A DNA stretch of 38,650 nucleotides. Origin: Rhodopirellula sp. (GTDB taxonomy: Bacteria; Planctomycetota; Planctomycetia; Planctomycetales; Planctomycetaceae). Below the pieces are notes generated by a model, which did not search any database, was not told the origin of the DNA, and saw nothing but the letters and a program-made list of their open reading frames with translations. Below are positions 38,368 to 38,650 of this stretch, one piece after another (the stretch's first letter is position 1; each line of letters starts with the position of its first letter). A program made the position numbers and the translations under genes. The stretch is taken from the NCBI GenBank assembly GCA_013203845.1, contig JABMPE010000556.1:1-38650 (forward strand). The letters run 5' to 3'.

Positions 38368-38650
38368 ATGATTTCTTCTGATATCCGCGTTGAGTTCGAA
38401 CGTTTTCGAAACGCTGGTCTCAATGGGGACGACATGGCCGCCTCGCGTCTTGAATCACGTTTTGGCGATGGTTTGACTCGCTTCGTCCGTCGTATCGTTC
38501 GTGCAGGCCGAGGCACTGGCGCGCTGGCTGAATTTATTCTGAATGAGGCAAGCATCATTCGTGAACAACTCGGCCTGGAGCGTGATGAGCTTGTGGCAGA
38601 ACTGAACTGCCGTCTGTGCGCCGTGATCACTGGTCGCGGCTTCGCCGGGC
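38368..38650 (+). CDS. Hypothetical protein, N-terminal part only (runs off the window)
   Basis: Open from ATG 38368 (MISSDIRVEFERFRNAGLNGDDMAASRLESRFGDGLTRFVRRIVRAGRGTGALAEFILNEASIIREQLGLERDELVAELNCRLC...) to the window end. Confidence 0.6.
   Translation, partial: MISSDIRVEFERFRNAGLNGDDMAASRLESRFGDGLTRFVRRIVRAGRGTGALAEFILNEASIIREQLGLERDELVAELNCRLCAVITGRGFAG

Overview
The window looks like planctomycete-type chromosomal DNA. Supporting clues are a LEPR-XLL-like N-terminus, a CxCG...CPxCG zinc ribbon on a receiver protein, a WXG100-like pair, an HU-like protein of planctomycete type and many small intergenic repeats. About 30 protein-coding genes can be supported. They include housekeeping or metabolic genes (pheT, lepA, pdxH, trpD, fadA-like thiolase, hpnC-like squalene/phytoene synthase, a slyX-like gene). 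There is also an FAD oxidoreductase/DUF1365/Cfa-like methyltransferase operon, an MNIO (DUF692)/DUF2063 pair, Tad/Flp-pilus-related genes, a Ser/Thr kinase, a receiver/FHA pair, two ABC systems, a XylR/AraC-like regulator with a downstream PQQ/Gfo-Idh operon, a Tat-exported amidohydrolase and a GH88/GH105-like hydrolase with an unusual N-terminus. No rRNA, tRNA, CRISPR array or transposase was recognised. Points most worth a second look: (1) an exact inverted repeat of at least 125 bp carrying the 5' half of a Flp pilin gene at the left edge; (2) an MNIO/DUF2063 RiPP-like pair with no recognisable precursor; (3) a receiver protein lacking the phospho-acceptor Asp and conserved Lys, fused to a zinc ribbon and adjacent to an FHA protein; (4) a WXG100-like gene plus coiled-coil partner; (5) a PheT lacking the B2 tRNA-binding domain; (6) a two-part GH105-like protein. 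All homology calls are from reading the translations; no searches were run.
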